From Ricinus communis (taxonomy: Eukaryota; Streptophyta; Magnoliopsida; Malpighiales; Euphorbiaceae), in the NCBI RefSeq assembly GCF_019578655.1, contig NC_063259.1, positions 18,938,489-19,002,488 of the forward strand: DNA of 64,000 bases. The letters are read 5' to 3'. Of this stretch, positions 23,218-34,944 are shown in pieces. Both the position numbers and the translations under genes were made by a program. Below the pieces are notes generated by a model that saw nothing but the letters and a program-made list of their open reading frames with translations, ran no database searches and was not told where the DNA came from. Numbering within the stretch: position 1 is the first letter of the stretch; each line of letters begins with the position of its first letter.

Positions 23218-23580
23218 TATCAATTTGGCAAGAAATTAAAGCAAAAAACTTACAATTTGGTGCAATCAGGGTGCATTTGACAAATCGAGATGATGAGCTT
23301 CCATTTTGGGACTGATTTCACAGAATTTGATTAAGAATTAGGTGAGAAATTAAAGAAAGAGTGAAAAGGGGTTTTAAGAGAAAAGTAAGAACAATTGGTA
23401 AAGTAGAAGAAGTATCAATATAAGGCTACATATATATCCCGGAGGGGCCAAAACCGTCATTTAGGTCCCTGACTTGTCAAAATCATGTTTTAGTCCAAAG
23501 AGATGGTACAAGTCCATAGAGGACATGTAGAAGCCCGGTTGGCACCCCGAGGGGGAATTTTTGCAAAAATTACAAGTTTG
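23213..23580 (+). other. Element E 3' untranslated region, second part
   Basis: No gene. It is similar to the reverse complement of about 62690-62960 in element T3 (words GGTGCAATCAGGGTG, GAAATTAAAGAAAGAG), which supports a shared Tat 3' untranslated region. It is interrupted at 23580 by element B. Confidence 0.55.
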
Positions 23581-24355
23581 TGATATGGAATCAGTCCAAC
23601 AAGAGGTCCATCACACAGCTCAAGTGCAAGATAATGATGCTACGGTCCATGCCTTGCTAGTGCATGAAAATGCTAAGCAAAGATCAGAACATTTCATGGG
23701 ATTCTCATCAAAACAAACCTTTATCACTTGCCTTAATTGGATGGTTGAATAAAAGCTTGAAAAGGGGAATATTTGCTGCTCATTATGTTCAGTTTTTGTT
23801 GTTCATAAAGGTGGACGTTTTGGAGTTATTCCTTACTCTATTCGCTTCATTATATTCGGTTTTTCGCTCATAAAGGTGGACGTTTTTGGAGTTATTCTTT
23901 GTTTAATTTGCTGTTAGAATTTCAGTTTTAAATGTGTAATAAAACCTTTGTAATCAGCCTTTAATAGTCATTTACAAAGATTTTCTTTATTTAGCACTTT
24001 TATTTCACTGTTTAATTAGGGATGTTACAAGGGAATGTGAATCCTTGTAGGCTGGTCGATTTTTAGGAGGAAGTTGAAGAGTTTATCTATGTCATGTAAC
24101 TCTTCTAGTGGTTGAGTATAAATAGAACTCATGGCCAAGTGTTATAGGCATTGAGAGTTGAAAACAAATCTGATTTCTTTGTGAAATTATTCTAAGTGTT
24201 TTACTTTGTGTTTACACGCCCTTTGCTCTTACTACTTAGTGTTTGAGAGTAGAAGTTTGAGAGTGCTTTACTTAGTGTCGTGTTCTTTTATTTGTTCCCT
24301 ACCATTCAAAGTACTCAAACTCATTCCAAAAACGATCCTATTCCTTTCCACATCA
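23581..24355 (+). repeat. 5' LTR of element B
   Basis: Starts TGATATGGAA and ends CACATCA. Contains TATAAATAG at 24117-24125 and a degenerate copy of the 68-bp U3 duplication. Within its first 172 bases it carries the open frame that forms the C-terminal tail of integrase at the other end of the element. Confidence 0.93.
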
Positions 24356-24357
24356 AT

Positions 24358-24369
24358 TGGTATCGGAGC
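24358..24369 (+). other. Primer-binding site of element B, initiator tRNA-Met type
   Basis: TGGTATCGGAGC, two bases after the LTR, matches TGGTATCAGAGC (complement of the plant initiator tRNA-Met 3' end) with one mismatch. Confidence 0.85.
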
Positions 24370-24593
24370 TTAGGCTTTGGAGAGTGTGAGTTTCGTATAA
24401 AAAAAAAAATGATTACGTTCTTTGAAAACAGTCCGAAGGTTTTGATTCGTATCTCCCTTGTTCCTGAAGATTTTTGAGTGTTTCTTGAGTTTAAATTGTT
24501 TTTCTCTTTGAGAGTTTTGTGATTGTAAAGTTACAAAATTTTTGAAGTCCGTTTGATATTTTTTTGGTTGATTAAAATTGCACGCTATTGTAA

Positions 24594-25560
24594 TGGAAAC
24601 AAATCAGTCTAATTCGGGAAATGTTGGTACGCTATCATGAAGCAACTTCGTGAGCTACAAGGAGACTTGAGGAAACATGAAGCTAGGATGGATGCCATTC
24701 GCGAACTATCCTTAAAGATGGGAGAACGTGTTGGAGACTTGGAGAACACAGTAAGCTCAGTGGGAATCCTACCTATCGAAATTTTCAAGAAGAAGATAGG
24801 AGTTTCAAATTGGAACTTCCCTGAATTTGATGGCTCAAGTGATCCGGAAAACTTCTTAGATTGGGTTCGAAGAATGGAAAGTGTCTTTGATTATAAAGAC
24901 TTTGATGATAGGAGGAGGTGTAAGATGGCTGTCCTTAGATTAACAAAGCTTGTTGGGCTTTGGTATGACAATCTAAAAGCCAAGAGACGAAGAGAAGAGA
25001 AAGAAAAGATCGAGTCATGGGAGAAACTCAAGAAGAAAATGGAGAGGCGTTGGGTACCACGTGAGTATGAGCAAGATCAATATGTCAAGCTAACTCGACT
25101 AACTCAAGGCGATCTCGGTGTTGATGAGTATGTTCGTGAATTTGAGAGGCTAGGCTTGATGTGTGACTTGCAAGAGAAGGAGCCCCTCAAGATTGCTCGT
25201 TTCACTAAAGGGCTGTCCAAACCCATCTCTCACAAGGTAGATCTTATGAGCTTTTCTACTTTTGATGAAGTTGTGACAGTGGCTAGGAAGGTGGAAGCAC
25301 AAGTGAAATGAGGAAGCCTAAGGCGAACACAAGTGGCGTCAAGACTCCATATAAACCATACATACCTTTTAGGAAGAGTGAGTCTTCTTCTAGCTCTTCT
25401 AAACAACTTTCTTCTACTAATCCTTCAAAGTCTCAAAGTGGAAAATCTAGTTTTAAGCAAGAAGGATTCAAAAGGACTTGTTACAAGTGCCAAGAACGTG
25501 GGCATATTGCTAGTGAATGCCCAAAAAGGAATATTCTCACAATTCACCCGAGTGAGGAGG
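24594..25560 (+). pseudogene. Element B gag with CCHC zinc knuckle
   Basis: A first ATG at 24594 gives METNQSNSGN and soon stops; homology continues from 24637 in a 224-codon frame: a coiled-coil-like N-terminus, then the retrotransposon gag domain (FPEFDGSSDPENFLDWVRR, LVGLWYDNLKAKR, VPREYEQDQYVKLTRL, VDEYVREFERLGL, FTKGLSKPI). A frameshift at 25308-25311 leads to a serine-rich linker and the zinc knuckle CYKCQERGHIASEC (C-x2-C-x4-H-x4-C, about 25475-25520) for RNA packaging. Confidence 0.9.
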
Positions 25561-26160
25561 ATTCTTACAGTATGAATCCGAAAGTAACAATGAAGATGTT
25601 GAGAAGTATGATGCGGAGGAGAATGACAACCCTCTTTGTGGAGTTGTTAGGAGAGTTTTACATTCCGAACCTCTCAAAGACATGCAGCAACGAGAGAACC
25701 TTTTCCATACAAGGTGCAAGGTTCTTGATAAGACATGTGATGTGATTGTTGATGGAGGATCATGCACGGATGTGGCATCCACAGAACTTGTCAGGTAAGC
25801 TTAAGCTTCCTCTTCAAATCATGCTAAGCCTTACAAATTGAATTGGTTGAATAATGAAACTGGTTTGAAGGTCAAGAAACAAGCTTTAGTTTCATTTACA
25901 ATTGGCAATTATCATGATGAACGTTGGTGTGATGTATTGCCTATGAGTGCATGTCATATTTTGCTTGGTAGACCATGGAAATTTGATAGAAATGCTGTAC
26001 ATGATGGTGTTTCTAATATATATACGGTTACTACCACGGGTGGAAAAAAGATTAGATTGTTGCCTTTGCCTCCTAAGGTTGAACCTATGGTGGAAAGGAG
26101 ACCTAATTTTCTGATTTCGAGGAAAGAGTTCGAGAAAGAGTGTGCAATGGAGGGAGGAGG
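25561..26160 (+). pseudogene. Element B aspartic protease
   Basis: After a frame change, CDVIVDGGSCTDVAS (about 25738-25782) is the active-site region, with D-G-G-S where most retroviral-type proteases have D-[ST]-G; this variant is common in this gypsy clade. From 25838 an open frame continues with WCDVLPMSACHILLGRPW, the second half of the protease. A stop near 25840 separates the halves. Confidence 0.82.
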
Positions 26161-27200
26161 GTTTGTACTTCTTGTTAAACCCATTTCTAATGTTGTTTCC
26201 TATGCCACTAACTCTTTGTCTTTGAGTCATTTGCTTGAAGAATTTTCTGATGTATTTCCTAGTGATTTAATGAAAGGACTGCCACCTTTTCGTGGGATTG
26301 AGCATGCAATTGACTTAATTCCGGGAGCCCCATTGCCTAACAAAGCAGCCTATCGGTGCAATCCCGAGCAAGCTAAAGAGTTGCAAAGGCAAGTGGAAGA
26401 ACTAATGGAGAAAGGTTATGTGCGTGAGAGCCTTAGTCCATGTGCTTTGTTCCTATTTTTAGTGCCTAAGAAAGAAGGAACATGGAGAATGTGTATTGAT
26501 AGTCGTGCAATCAATAACATAACTATCAAATATAGATTTCCTATGCCTAGGCTCCAAGATATGTTTGATGAATTGAGTGGTGCCGAATTTTCAGCAAGAT
26601 TGATTTGAGGAGTGGCTACCATCAAATGAGAATTCGAGAAGGTGATGAATGGAAGAGCGACTTTCAAAACGGAAACAAGGGTTGTATGAGTGGCTTGTCA
26701 TGCCATTTGGACTTTGCAATGCCCCTAGTTCGTTCATGAGACTTATGAATGAGGTACTTGACCTTTTCTCAATAAGTTCATTGTTGTATACTTAGATGAT
26801 ATTTTAGTATATAGCAAATCCGAAAGTGAGCATATGTTGCATTTGAGAGATTTATTTGAAAAATTGAGAACTCACAAGTTGTATGGAAAATGGAAAATGT
26901 ACTTTCATGTGTAATAGTATTTCTTTCCTAGGATACATTGTTTCTAGTGAAGGGATACAGTTGATCCAGGAGAAAGTGAAGGCCATTTCCACATGGTTAG
27001 TTCCAAGGGATGTTCATGAAGTTAGGAGCTTTCATGGCCTTGCTTCTTTCTATAGAATCTTCATCAAGAACTTCTCAACAACTACAGCCCCGATGACGGA
27101 GTTAATGAAGAAAGGAGAATTCAAATGGAGTGAAGCGGCCCAAAAATCCTTTGAAGAAGTCAAAATAAAATTATGCAATGCACCCATCCTTGCTCTTCCA
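26161..27200 (+). pseudogene. Element B reverse transcriptase
   Basis: Motifs in order: [81 protein letters not shown] (open to 26608); then in other frames [28 protein letters not shown] and the catalytic YLDDILVYS (about 26787-26813); then from 26883 [24 protein letters not shown] and [12 protein letters not shown]. At least three frameshifts, but no large deletion: all RT motifs are present. Confidence 0.9.
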
Positions 27201-27560
27201 GGATTTTGACAAGCTTTTGAAGTGGAATGTGATGCAAGCGTGGGTATTGGAGCTGTCCTTATTCAAGAGAAGCGTCCAGTGTGCTACTTTAGTAAGAAAC
27301 TAAGTGGAGCCAAGCTGAATTATTCCAACTATGATCGTGAGTTCTATGCGATTGTTAGAGCTTTAGAACATTGGTCTCACTATCTAAGGCCAAAACCTTT
27401 TGTTCTTCATTCGGATCATGAGGCCTTGAAGTACATACATGGCCAACAAAAGCTGAATCACCGACATGCCAAGTGGGTAGAGTTCCTGCAATCTTTCACT
27501 TTCCATTCAAGTATAAGGAGGGAAGGAACAATGTTGTTATGGATGCTCTCTCAAGGAGAC
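27201..27560 (+). pseudogene. Element B RNase H
   Basis: Within the open frame 27222-28166. Acidic residues are visible in ECDASVGIGAVL, YDREFYAIVRAL and LHSDHEALKYI, followed by LNHRHAKWVEFLQSF. The usual ADALSRR end is replaced by WMLSQGD through a small frame disturbance near 27530. It would degrade the RNA strand of the hybrid. Confidence 0.88.
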
Positions 27561-28996
27561 GTTACCTACTTGCTACCTGTCCATACTCAAGTTCTAGGCT
27601 TTGAACATTTAAAAGGTTTATATGAGAATGATGAACACTTTGCTACTATATTTCAAAAGCCTACTCGGGAGTTCATAGTTCAAGATGGTTTCTTATTTAA
27701 AGGGAACAAACTTTGTATCCCTAAGTGTGGTGTTCGTGAGCTTTTGATTAGGGAAGTCCATGGAGGTGGAATTGCTGGTCACTTTGGTGTTCACAAGACC
27801 ATGGACATACTCAATGAACACTTTTATTGGCCACACATGATAAAAGACGTGACTCATGTGGTGGAGAGATGTTCTACTTGTCAAAAGTCCAAGAGTACCT
27901 TCCATAAAGGTCTCTACCATCCCTTACCCGTCCCTGATGCCCCTTGGGAAAGTGTAAGTATGGACTTTATTGTGGGGCTTCCAAAGACTCAAAGGGAAAG
28001 GATAGCATCATGGTGGTGGTTGATCGATTTTCAAAGATGGCTCACTTTATTGCGTGCCATAAGACGGATGATGCATCCAAAATTGCTGACTTGTATTTTC
28101 GTGAGATCATTCGTTTGCATGGTGTTCCAAGATCAATTGTTTCAGATAGGGATTCTAAATTCCTAAGTCACTTTTGGAGAATTTTATGGAAGTTGGTAGG
28201 TACTAAGCTTCTTTTTAGTACTTCTCATCATCCTCAAACTGATGGCCAAACGGAAGTGACTAATAGAACACTTGGATCTTTGTTGCGTGGACTTGTGAGT
28301 AAAACGTAGAAAGATTGGGATATCAAGTTGGCACATGCTGAATTTGCTTATAATAGATCACCTTCTTCAACTACAAGTCGTGCTCCTTTTGAGGTGGTCT
28401 ATGGGGTTAATCCTCTTCTTCCTGTTGAACTTGTTCCATTGCCAAGAAAGGACTTAGTCCATGTTGATTCAAAGAAAAGATGGGAAGCATTTCAGAAAAC
28501 ATGTACTCAAGTTAAGGAGAAAATTGAAGCAATGAATGCAGTTTACAAGGCAAGAGCTAACAAGAGAAGAAAACAGCCTACCTTTGCTAAGGGTGATCTA
28601 GTGTGGTTACATTTGAGGAAGGAACGTTTTCCTAATCTTAGGAAAAACAAACTCATGCCTAGGTCAGATGGTCCATTTCGTGTGTTAGAAAAGATTGGAG
28701 AAAGTGCTTACAAACTTGAACTTCCAAGTGAGTATGGTGGTGTAAGTGCAACTTTCAATGTGGGGGATTTAACTCCATACCTTGATAATGAAAGTTTGAG
28801 GACAAACTTTTTCAAGAGGGGGAGAATGATATGGAATCAGTCCAACAAGAGGTCCATCACAGCTCAAGTGCAAGATAATGATGCTACGGTCCATGCCTTG
28901 CTAGTGCATGAAAATGCTAAGCAAAGATCGGAACATTTCATGGGATTCTCATCAAAACAAACCTTTATCACTTGCCTTAATTGGATGGTTGAATAA
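27561..28996 (+). pseudogene. Element B integrase, frame extending into the 3' LTR
   Basis: Zinc-binding domain: EVHGGGIAGHFGVHKTM and CSTCQKSK (HHCC). Core: Asp in [13 protein letters not shown] (27950), Asp in [14 protein letters not shown], Glu in [16 protein letters not shown], so all three catalytic residues survive. A frameshift near 27990 and a TAG at 28306-28308 break it. From 28328 a 222-codon frame holds the C-terminal domain (FAYNRSPSSTTSRAPFEVVY, GDLVWLHLRKERFP, DGPFRVLEKIGESAYKLELP, SATFNVGDLTPYL), crosses the polypurine tract and enters the 3' LTR for another 56 codons. Confidence 0.9.
28813..28826 (+). other. Polypurine tract of element B
   Basis: CAAGAGGGGGAGAA immediately precedes the 3' LTR and is itself read through by the integrase frame. 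Confidence 0.85.
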
Positions 28997-29602
28997 AAGC
29001 TTGAAAAGGGGAATATTTGCTGCTCATTATGTTCAGTTTTTGTTGTTCATAAAGGTGGACGTTTTGGAGTTATTCCTTACTCTATTCACGCTCATTATAT
29101 TCGGTTTTCATTGCCCATAAAGGTGGACGTTTTTGGAGTTATTCTTTGTTTAATTTGCTGTTAGAATTTCAGTTTTAAATGTGTAATAAAACCTTTGTAA
29201 TCAGCCTTTAATACCGTTACAAAGATTTTCTTTATTTAGCACTTTTATTTGCTTTGTTTAATTAGGGATGTTACAAGGGAATGTGAATCCTTGTAGGCCG
29301 GTCAGTTTTAGGAGGAAGTTGAAGAGTTTATCTATGTCATGTAACTCTTCTAGTGGTTGAGTATAAATAGAACTCATGGCCAAGTGTTATAGGCATTGAG
29401 AGTTGAAAACAAATCTGATTTCTTTGTGAAATTATTCTAAGTGTTTTACTTTGTGTTTACACGCCCTTTTGCTCTTACTACTTAGTGTTTGAGAGTAGAA
29501 GTTTGAGAGTGCTTTACTTAGTGTCGTGTTCTTTTATTTGTTCCCTACCATTCAAAGTACTCAAACTCATTCCAAAAACGATCCTATTCCTTTTCCACAT
29601 CA
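28827..29602 (+). repeat. 3' LTR of element B
   Basis: Colinear with 23581-24355, with a 2-base deletion near base 35 and clustered small differences near 29088, 29105, 29212 and 29253. TATA at 29362-29370. Followed by TSD GTTTG. Confidence 0.93.
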
Positions 29603-29607
29603 GTTTG

Positions 29608-30158
29608 GTCCTTGACCCATCAAAATTATATTTTAGTCCTTAGATGGGCCCAAAATGCACTATAGCTTCCAGAAAGCATCAAAACGAATCAGAACATATA
29701 CCCCGATGTGGGAAATTTTAATTTAAGTACCCAAAAGTGAAAAATTACTAAATTGACCTGAAGCGGCAAATTATTTTCTGGAATGGAAAATAGTTAGGGG
29801 GAAGTCTCTACAATCATCAATTCAATGAGCGTGGACCCAGTTCAATGGGCATAGTTCCCAAACAGCAGGCGAAGTCCTCAATCCAAGTAGGCGAAGTCCT
29901 CAATCTAAGTAGGCGAAGTCCTTAACCCAAGTAGGTGAAGCCCTCAACCTAAGCAGGTGAAGTCATCAACCTAAGTAGGTGAATTCATCAACCTAAGTGG
30001 GGGTGGCACCCACATCAATTCAGCGATCGAAGTTTAAGCTTACGAGGTGTGGCTTCTATAGCTCACATATCCTTTTACCATATTCTTGATATCTATGATT
30101 TGTCTTAATTTATTTAATCGCATTGCATGCTCATAAATTTCGACATATCAAGGGCTAC
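29608..30158 (+). other. Element E 3' untranslated region, last part, with 22-bp array
   Basis: Continues the sequence before element B (AATTACAAGTTTG / GTTTGGTCCTTGACC). Contains the tandem array at 29869-30000 and a weak purine tract TCAAGGGCTAC just before the 3' LTR at 30159. No gene. Confidence 0.65.
29869..30000 (+). repeat. 22-bp tandem array upstream of the E 3' LTR
   Basis: Six units of 22 bp, consensus GCGAAGTCCTCAACCTAAGTAG, diverged by a few bases each. The same unit, reverse complemented, occurs before the LTRs of the - strand elements F and T3. Tandem repeats in the 3' untranslated region are a known trait of Tat-lineage elements. Confidence 0.85.
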
Positions 30159-30588
30159 TATCAGCACCCCTCTTTTGGATCTAGATATCGAGAGAAATAC
30201 GAAAAAACCTATGATAAAAGTTACTACCTTCTCAGGTCTCGGGAGATGAAGAACAGGCAAACCCAAGGCTAGGGTTAAGGTTAATCCAGCTGGAATTAGC
30301 TTTTTAAAATCAGTTTGGACTCGATTGTCAAGAAAAATAAAGTTTGAGGTTGAAAACGACAATTTTCACAAATTCAGGGACTCAATTGTAAGTTTTTAAC
30401 TTTCACTATGTAGAGCCACTAATTGGGTCTTTTCCAATTCGACATCTTTTTTCTCGATCTAGAAGGTCTTTTATGGTAATAATGATTTTTTGTGATAATT
30501 ATTTAAATTTGAAGAATTAAATTGGATATTCATGAACATTATTTTTTGGACTTATCATTTCCTTTAGGGTTTCCTTTAAAATCCTATT

Positions 30589-30596
30589 TATAAATA
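30589..30596 (+). promoter_or_regulatory. TATA box of the Tat-like LTR
   Basis: TATAAATA within CTATTTATAAATAGA. Equivalent boxes occur in T4 (about 58090, + strand) and on the - strand in F (about 51740) and T3 (about 61650), at similar distance from the LTR start. Confidence 0.6.
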
Positions 30597-31522
30597 GAAA
30601 GAGACGATTAGAGTTAGGGTTAACTAGCAAGTAGCGACATATAGCAATGAGAGAGAACTCAAAAAAAGAGAAAAGAACAACAACTAGAAATAGAAGAGAA
30701 AATAGAGAGGAAAAGAAAAAAAGATTGTTGTTCTTGAGAAGACTAAGTCACTAAGAAAGCAACCACTAAAGAAAGAACTGTATTTTGGAAACTTGTTTTA
30801 AATCAACAGAAGTTTTTTGAACATTAGATCCAGCATTGGGTTCCCACCCAGTCTTTGACTCAACTGCATCCTCATCACCTAAGACATGCAGAACCCTCAA
30901 CTATGGTGACAATCTGAGGATTCTTCCAAATATGCATCCATCATCATCATCTTAAAATAGATTCCTTTGTTTTTTATTTTCTTTTGTTATTTATTTAGAA
31001 ACATGATTAGGGTTATTATTATTATTTATAATCAGTATGATTAGATTAAGATTTCTTTGGATCTACATGTTAATTGGGTTTTAAATGTGATTATAAGAAC
31101 TATAGGGTTTTAAATCTAATAACTTTTCCAATTAAAATTTTACATCTGATTAGGTACATGCAATAGGATTAATGATTAGATTCATATTTCCATTGAGACT
31201 TAGTAGTTAAGTATGTTTAATAGGATGGCATGACTGCTTTGCTATCTTTTTGTTTACTGTACTTCTAATTTCTAGGGTTCTTATTAGTTTTTAGGGTTTT
31301 GATCGACCAATTGATTCCTGTTGTTTTTACTTTACTTTCTTATTTCACTTTCTTTCATATCTAATTAATTTTACTCTTTATGCATGCGAATTTCACTTTG
31401 GGGATGCTAGATACACTAACGAATTGATAGAAAACTCATATGGAACACAAGAGCCGATTAACTCAATGTAGAGCCAATTGGCTCTATGCTGAGCGGATTG
31501 ACTATATGCTCAGAGCCAATCG

Positions 31523-32968
31523 GTTGTTGATGTGCGTAAAATACACACATCTAAATGGGGTTTTTAAGGTTGATTTTATGTACATTTGGATGTGAATTGG
31601 TTCCAACACTCACCCTATGCATCTAATTATGTGCATTAGGTCCAAAAGAAGCCAAAGAATGATAAAGGGAAGAATTGGAGCAGAATTGGACGTCAAAGCT
31701 GTCAAAACAAGCTAAGTTTGCACATGAGGAAGCTGAACAGGACTGTGTTGATTTTAACACTGGCCGTGCTCCCAGCATGGGAACCAAAACGGGTCGTGTT
31801 GGTGCATTTGACATCAAAGAAAAAATAAGCATTAAGGAGCACGACCACAGAGAGTAATACGTCCATCAGCACGGCATCAACATTAGGCCGTATTCCCAAA
31901 ACGGGCATTAACACGACCATGTTCACGGTAGCTGGACAAATTAATTTAAAAGAAAGAAAAGAGAAAAAGGGAGGCAACTAGGGTTAGGATGTCCAAAAAC
32001 TTATTTCTTTCTCTCTCTAAGGGTTTTCTGAGCTAGAACTAAGGAAAAAGGAGACTTGGACCAAGGTTTCAACTGGATTCCCTTTAAAGATTGAAGATTG
32101 GGCGAGGTTCGTTGATTAGTGTCAATTCGAGCAAGAGGAACAAGAATCGATTCAAGATTGGGCAAGAGGAATTGGAGCTCTTTACTCTCATCCAAGGGTG
32201 TATTCGGGTTTCTCTACCTTTAATCATTGTTGTAATTGAATTCTTGTGGGTTTTGATAATGAACATGATTAGCTAAACTTGTTAATCCATTGGGGTTCTT
32301 TATCTAGGGATTTTTGTACTTAACTTTTGAATTGAATGTATTGATTTTTAATATTGGTTTGCAATAGAAGTGCTTATTGATTTATTCTTCATATCTTGCT
32401 AAATGATTATTAGAATTTGAATGTTCTTGAGAAAGACGTTTAGGTTTGGATTGTCCTTTGCAACCTAGAATTGAATTTTCCTAAAGATAGGGTGTTCGTT
32501 CTACCGGATTGAGAATTAATAACTCTCAATAGTGTTAAATGGTACATAATGCTAATTTGGATAATTAGAGTTAGGAAGAGATTTCAACCTAATTAATCTA
32601 AGTTAAGATGTTAATGTCCTTGAGAAAGGCGTTAATTGCATAGAGATTTTCCCATGGAATTTGAATTCAATCAATCAATTCCATCTTTAGTTTCCATTCC
32701 CTAGAGACAAGAATTCCCAAGGGGTTATTCCTTAACTTGAATTAATCCTTCCCTAGTAGCCGTAGTTAGACAACAATTAGAGTAGCTATTAGTTAATTTA
32801 GGAATTATTCATCATTCATTTTAAGCTAATATAACAGAGAATAAAGGAGTAACTCTGGGCTTTCACTTTCCCGAGGAATACGACCTTGATACTCGCCATT
32901 AGTGCTAGACTGCATTGATAAGTACACTGCCTTAGATTGTAGCTGCATAGATAGCAACCATCAGTTGT
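31523..32968 (+). mobile_element. Solo LTR of family C, + strand, TSD GTTGT
   Basis: LTR 31528-32963 (1436 bp, TGATGTGCGT...CCATCA) flanked by GTTGT at 31523-31527 and 32964-32968. Inserted in the 3' LTR of element E. Its middle part (about 32280-32760) is diverged from other C copies, so it may be an older subfamily. Confidence 0.93.
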
Positions 32969-33485
32969 GCATTCTTTAGTCCCAGATTTTTTGGCTTTGG
33001 ACGATTTTGATGTACTGTATTATTTTCTAGGTCTTTTTCCTTAGCAATTGTAGTTGTAGGCCGGGTTGTAATAATTAGGTTTATTTCCTATATTTTATTT
33101 ATTTTATTTTCTGTATATTATTAAATATGCGTTTATGTGATTGATTAATTAAAATGGGGCACGTTGGACCCAACATGAATTTTGTAGTCCAATAAGCTAA
33201 TCAATATTAACTAGGCCTAAAACTCTAAGATTTAAGTAGACTTAGCGGGCCTTGGCATGGTTTAGTTAGGATTGGGCTCCATTAGTAATAGGTTCACCTA
33301 GAACGGGTCTTATCAAAATAAGTAGTCCATTAAGTCTAAGGGTTGGAAATAAAAGAGCATATTCAGTAATTTGGCTAGACTAGATGAACTGCATACATAA
33401 TTAACTAGTACACTAGGCTAACAACTCCAATAAGGGCTAGGTTTGAATAAAATGGGTACACTTAGGTGAATTATGTGTGTTATTT

Positions 33486-34944
33486 GGTATTGATGTGTTC
33501 TACTTGTGTTAGCTACAATCTAAGGCAGTGTACCTATCAATGCAGTATAGCACTAATGGCGAGTATTAAGGTCGTATTCCTCGGGAAAGTGAAAGCCCAG
33601 AGTTACTCCTTTGTTCTTTGTTATATTAACCTAAAATGAGTGATGAAAAATTTCTAAACTAACTAATAGCTACAAGCTAAATTCTAAGGGAGATGCAAGA
33701 GTAATTGATAAATAAAATAACCAAGACAAGAAAGCAAACCCTAAGGGAACCTAAACTAGTTGGCAATCAGACAAAAGATAAAGGATTGGTGAGTCTAACT
33801 ATGCTACCCGTGGATGAATTCTTAACCGAATTTTATTTCTCTCTCGAGATAACCGAATTCCTAAACCTAATAACCTAAAGTTGGAATCTCGTCCTAACGA
33901 TTGATTCTTAAATTAGCATTAAGCTTTAATCCGCCTCTATTAAGCTTTGTTAATTCTTAATCCGACTAGTTAATTATTTTTTTATCTCTAAGTGATTATT
34001 AACCAGTTCTTGCTATTCAAAATTCCAATTGCAAAGTGGACTTCTCAATCACACAAAGCAATCTAAACACACAATTCACAACGTCTCATGAATACTGCAT
34101 TATCTTATTAATACTGAAAGCAAAAAGAATACAAAACTAACCCAAACAATCCAGCAATATAATACTAAGCCAACATAGTAAAGAAATCCCAATGGATTTA
34201 ATCAATTTAGCTAATCATGTTCATTATTAAAATCCACAAGAATTCAATTACAACAATGAGTAAAGGTAAAGAAACCCGATTACACCCTTGGATGAGAGTA
34301 AACAGCCCCAATTCTTCTTGCTCGAATTGAATCGATTCTTGTTCCTCTTGCTTGATTTGAAAACCAATCAACCAACCTCGCCCAATCTTTAATCCTTGAA
34401 GGGAATCCGATTGAAACCTTGATCCAAGTCTCCTTTTCCCTTGGTTCCAGCTCAGAAAACCCTTAGAGAGAGAAATATTAGGGTTTGCGACGTTCTCCCC
34501 TGCTCTCTTTCTTTCTTTCCTCTCTTCTTTCTTTTAATTAATTCCCTCTATTGTCGCCAACACAGCCGTGTTGATGCCCGTGTTCCCAACACGGGATGGT
34601 GTTTATGCTCATGTTACTCTCAGTGGCCGTGCTCCCTAAAATTTCTTTGTCTTTGATGTTTGATGCACCTAACACGGTCGTGTTAGTGCCCGTGTTGGGA
34701 ACACGTCCAGTGTTGAAACCAACACGGCCATGTTCAGCTTCCTCATGCACATACTTAGCTTGTTTCGGCAGCTTTGACGTCCAATTATGCTCCAATTCTT
34801 CCCTTTATCATTCTTTGACTTCTTTTGAACCTAATGCACATAAACAGACGCATAGGGTGAGTGTTGGGACCAATTCACATCCAAATGTCCATAAAATCAA
34901 TCTTAAAAATCCCATTTAGAACGTATTTTACGTACATCAGGTAT
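33486..34944 (-). mobile_element. Solo LTR of family C, - strand, TSD GGTAT
   Basis: LTR 33491-34939 (1449 bp) flanked by GGTAT at 33486-33490 and 34940-34944. It lies 527 bp from the + strand C solo LTR and forms with it a long inverted pair inside the E 3' LTR. Confidence 0.93.

Larger units (their letters stand above)
23576..29607 (+). mobile_element. Element B: complete chromovirus-like Ty3/gypsy element, TSD GTTTG
   Basis: GTTTG at 23576-23580 and 29603-29607 bounds a 6022-bp element (23581-29602) with LTRs of 775 and 776 bp, an initiator-tRNA-Met-type PBS, gag with CCHC knuckle, protease, RT, RNase H and integrase in the Ty3/gypsy order, and a polypurine tract. LTRs differ at roughly a dozen small clustered sites. 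The coding region is broken by several frameshifts and one late stop. The integrase frame runs into the 3' LTR, and no classical chromodomain is seen, which recalls CRM-type elements; lineage is tentative. Confidence 0.93.
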
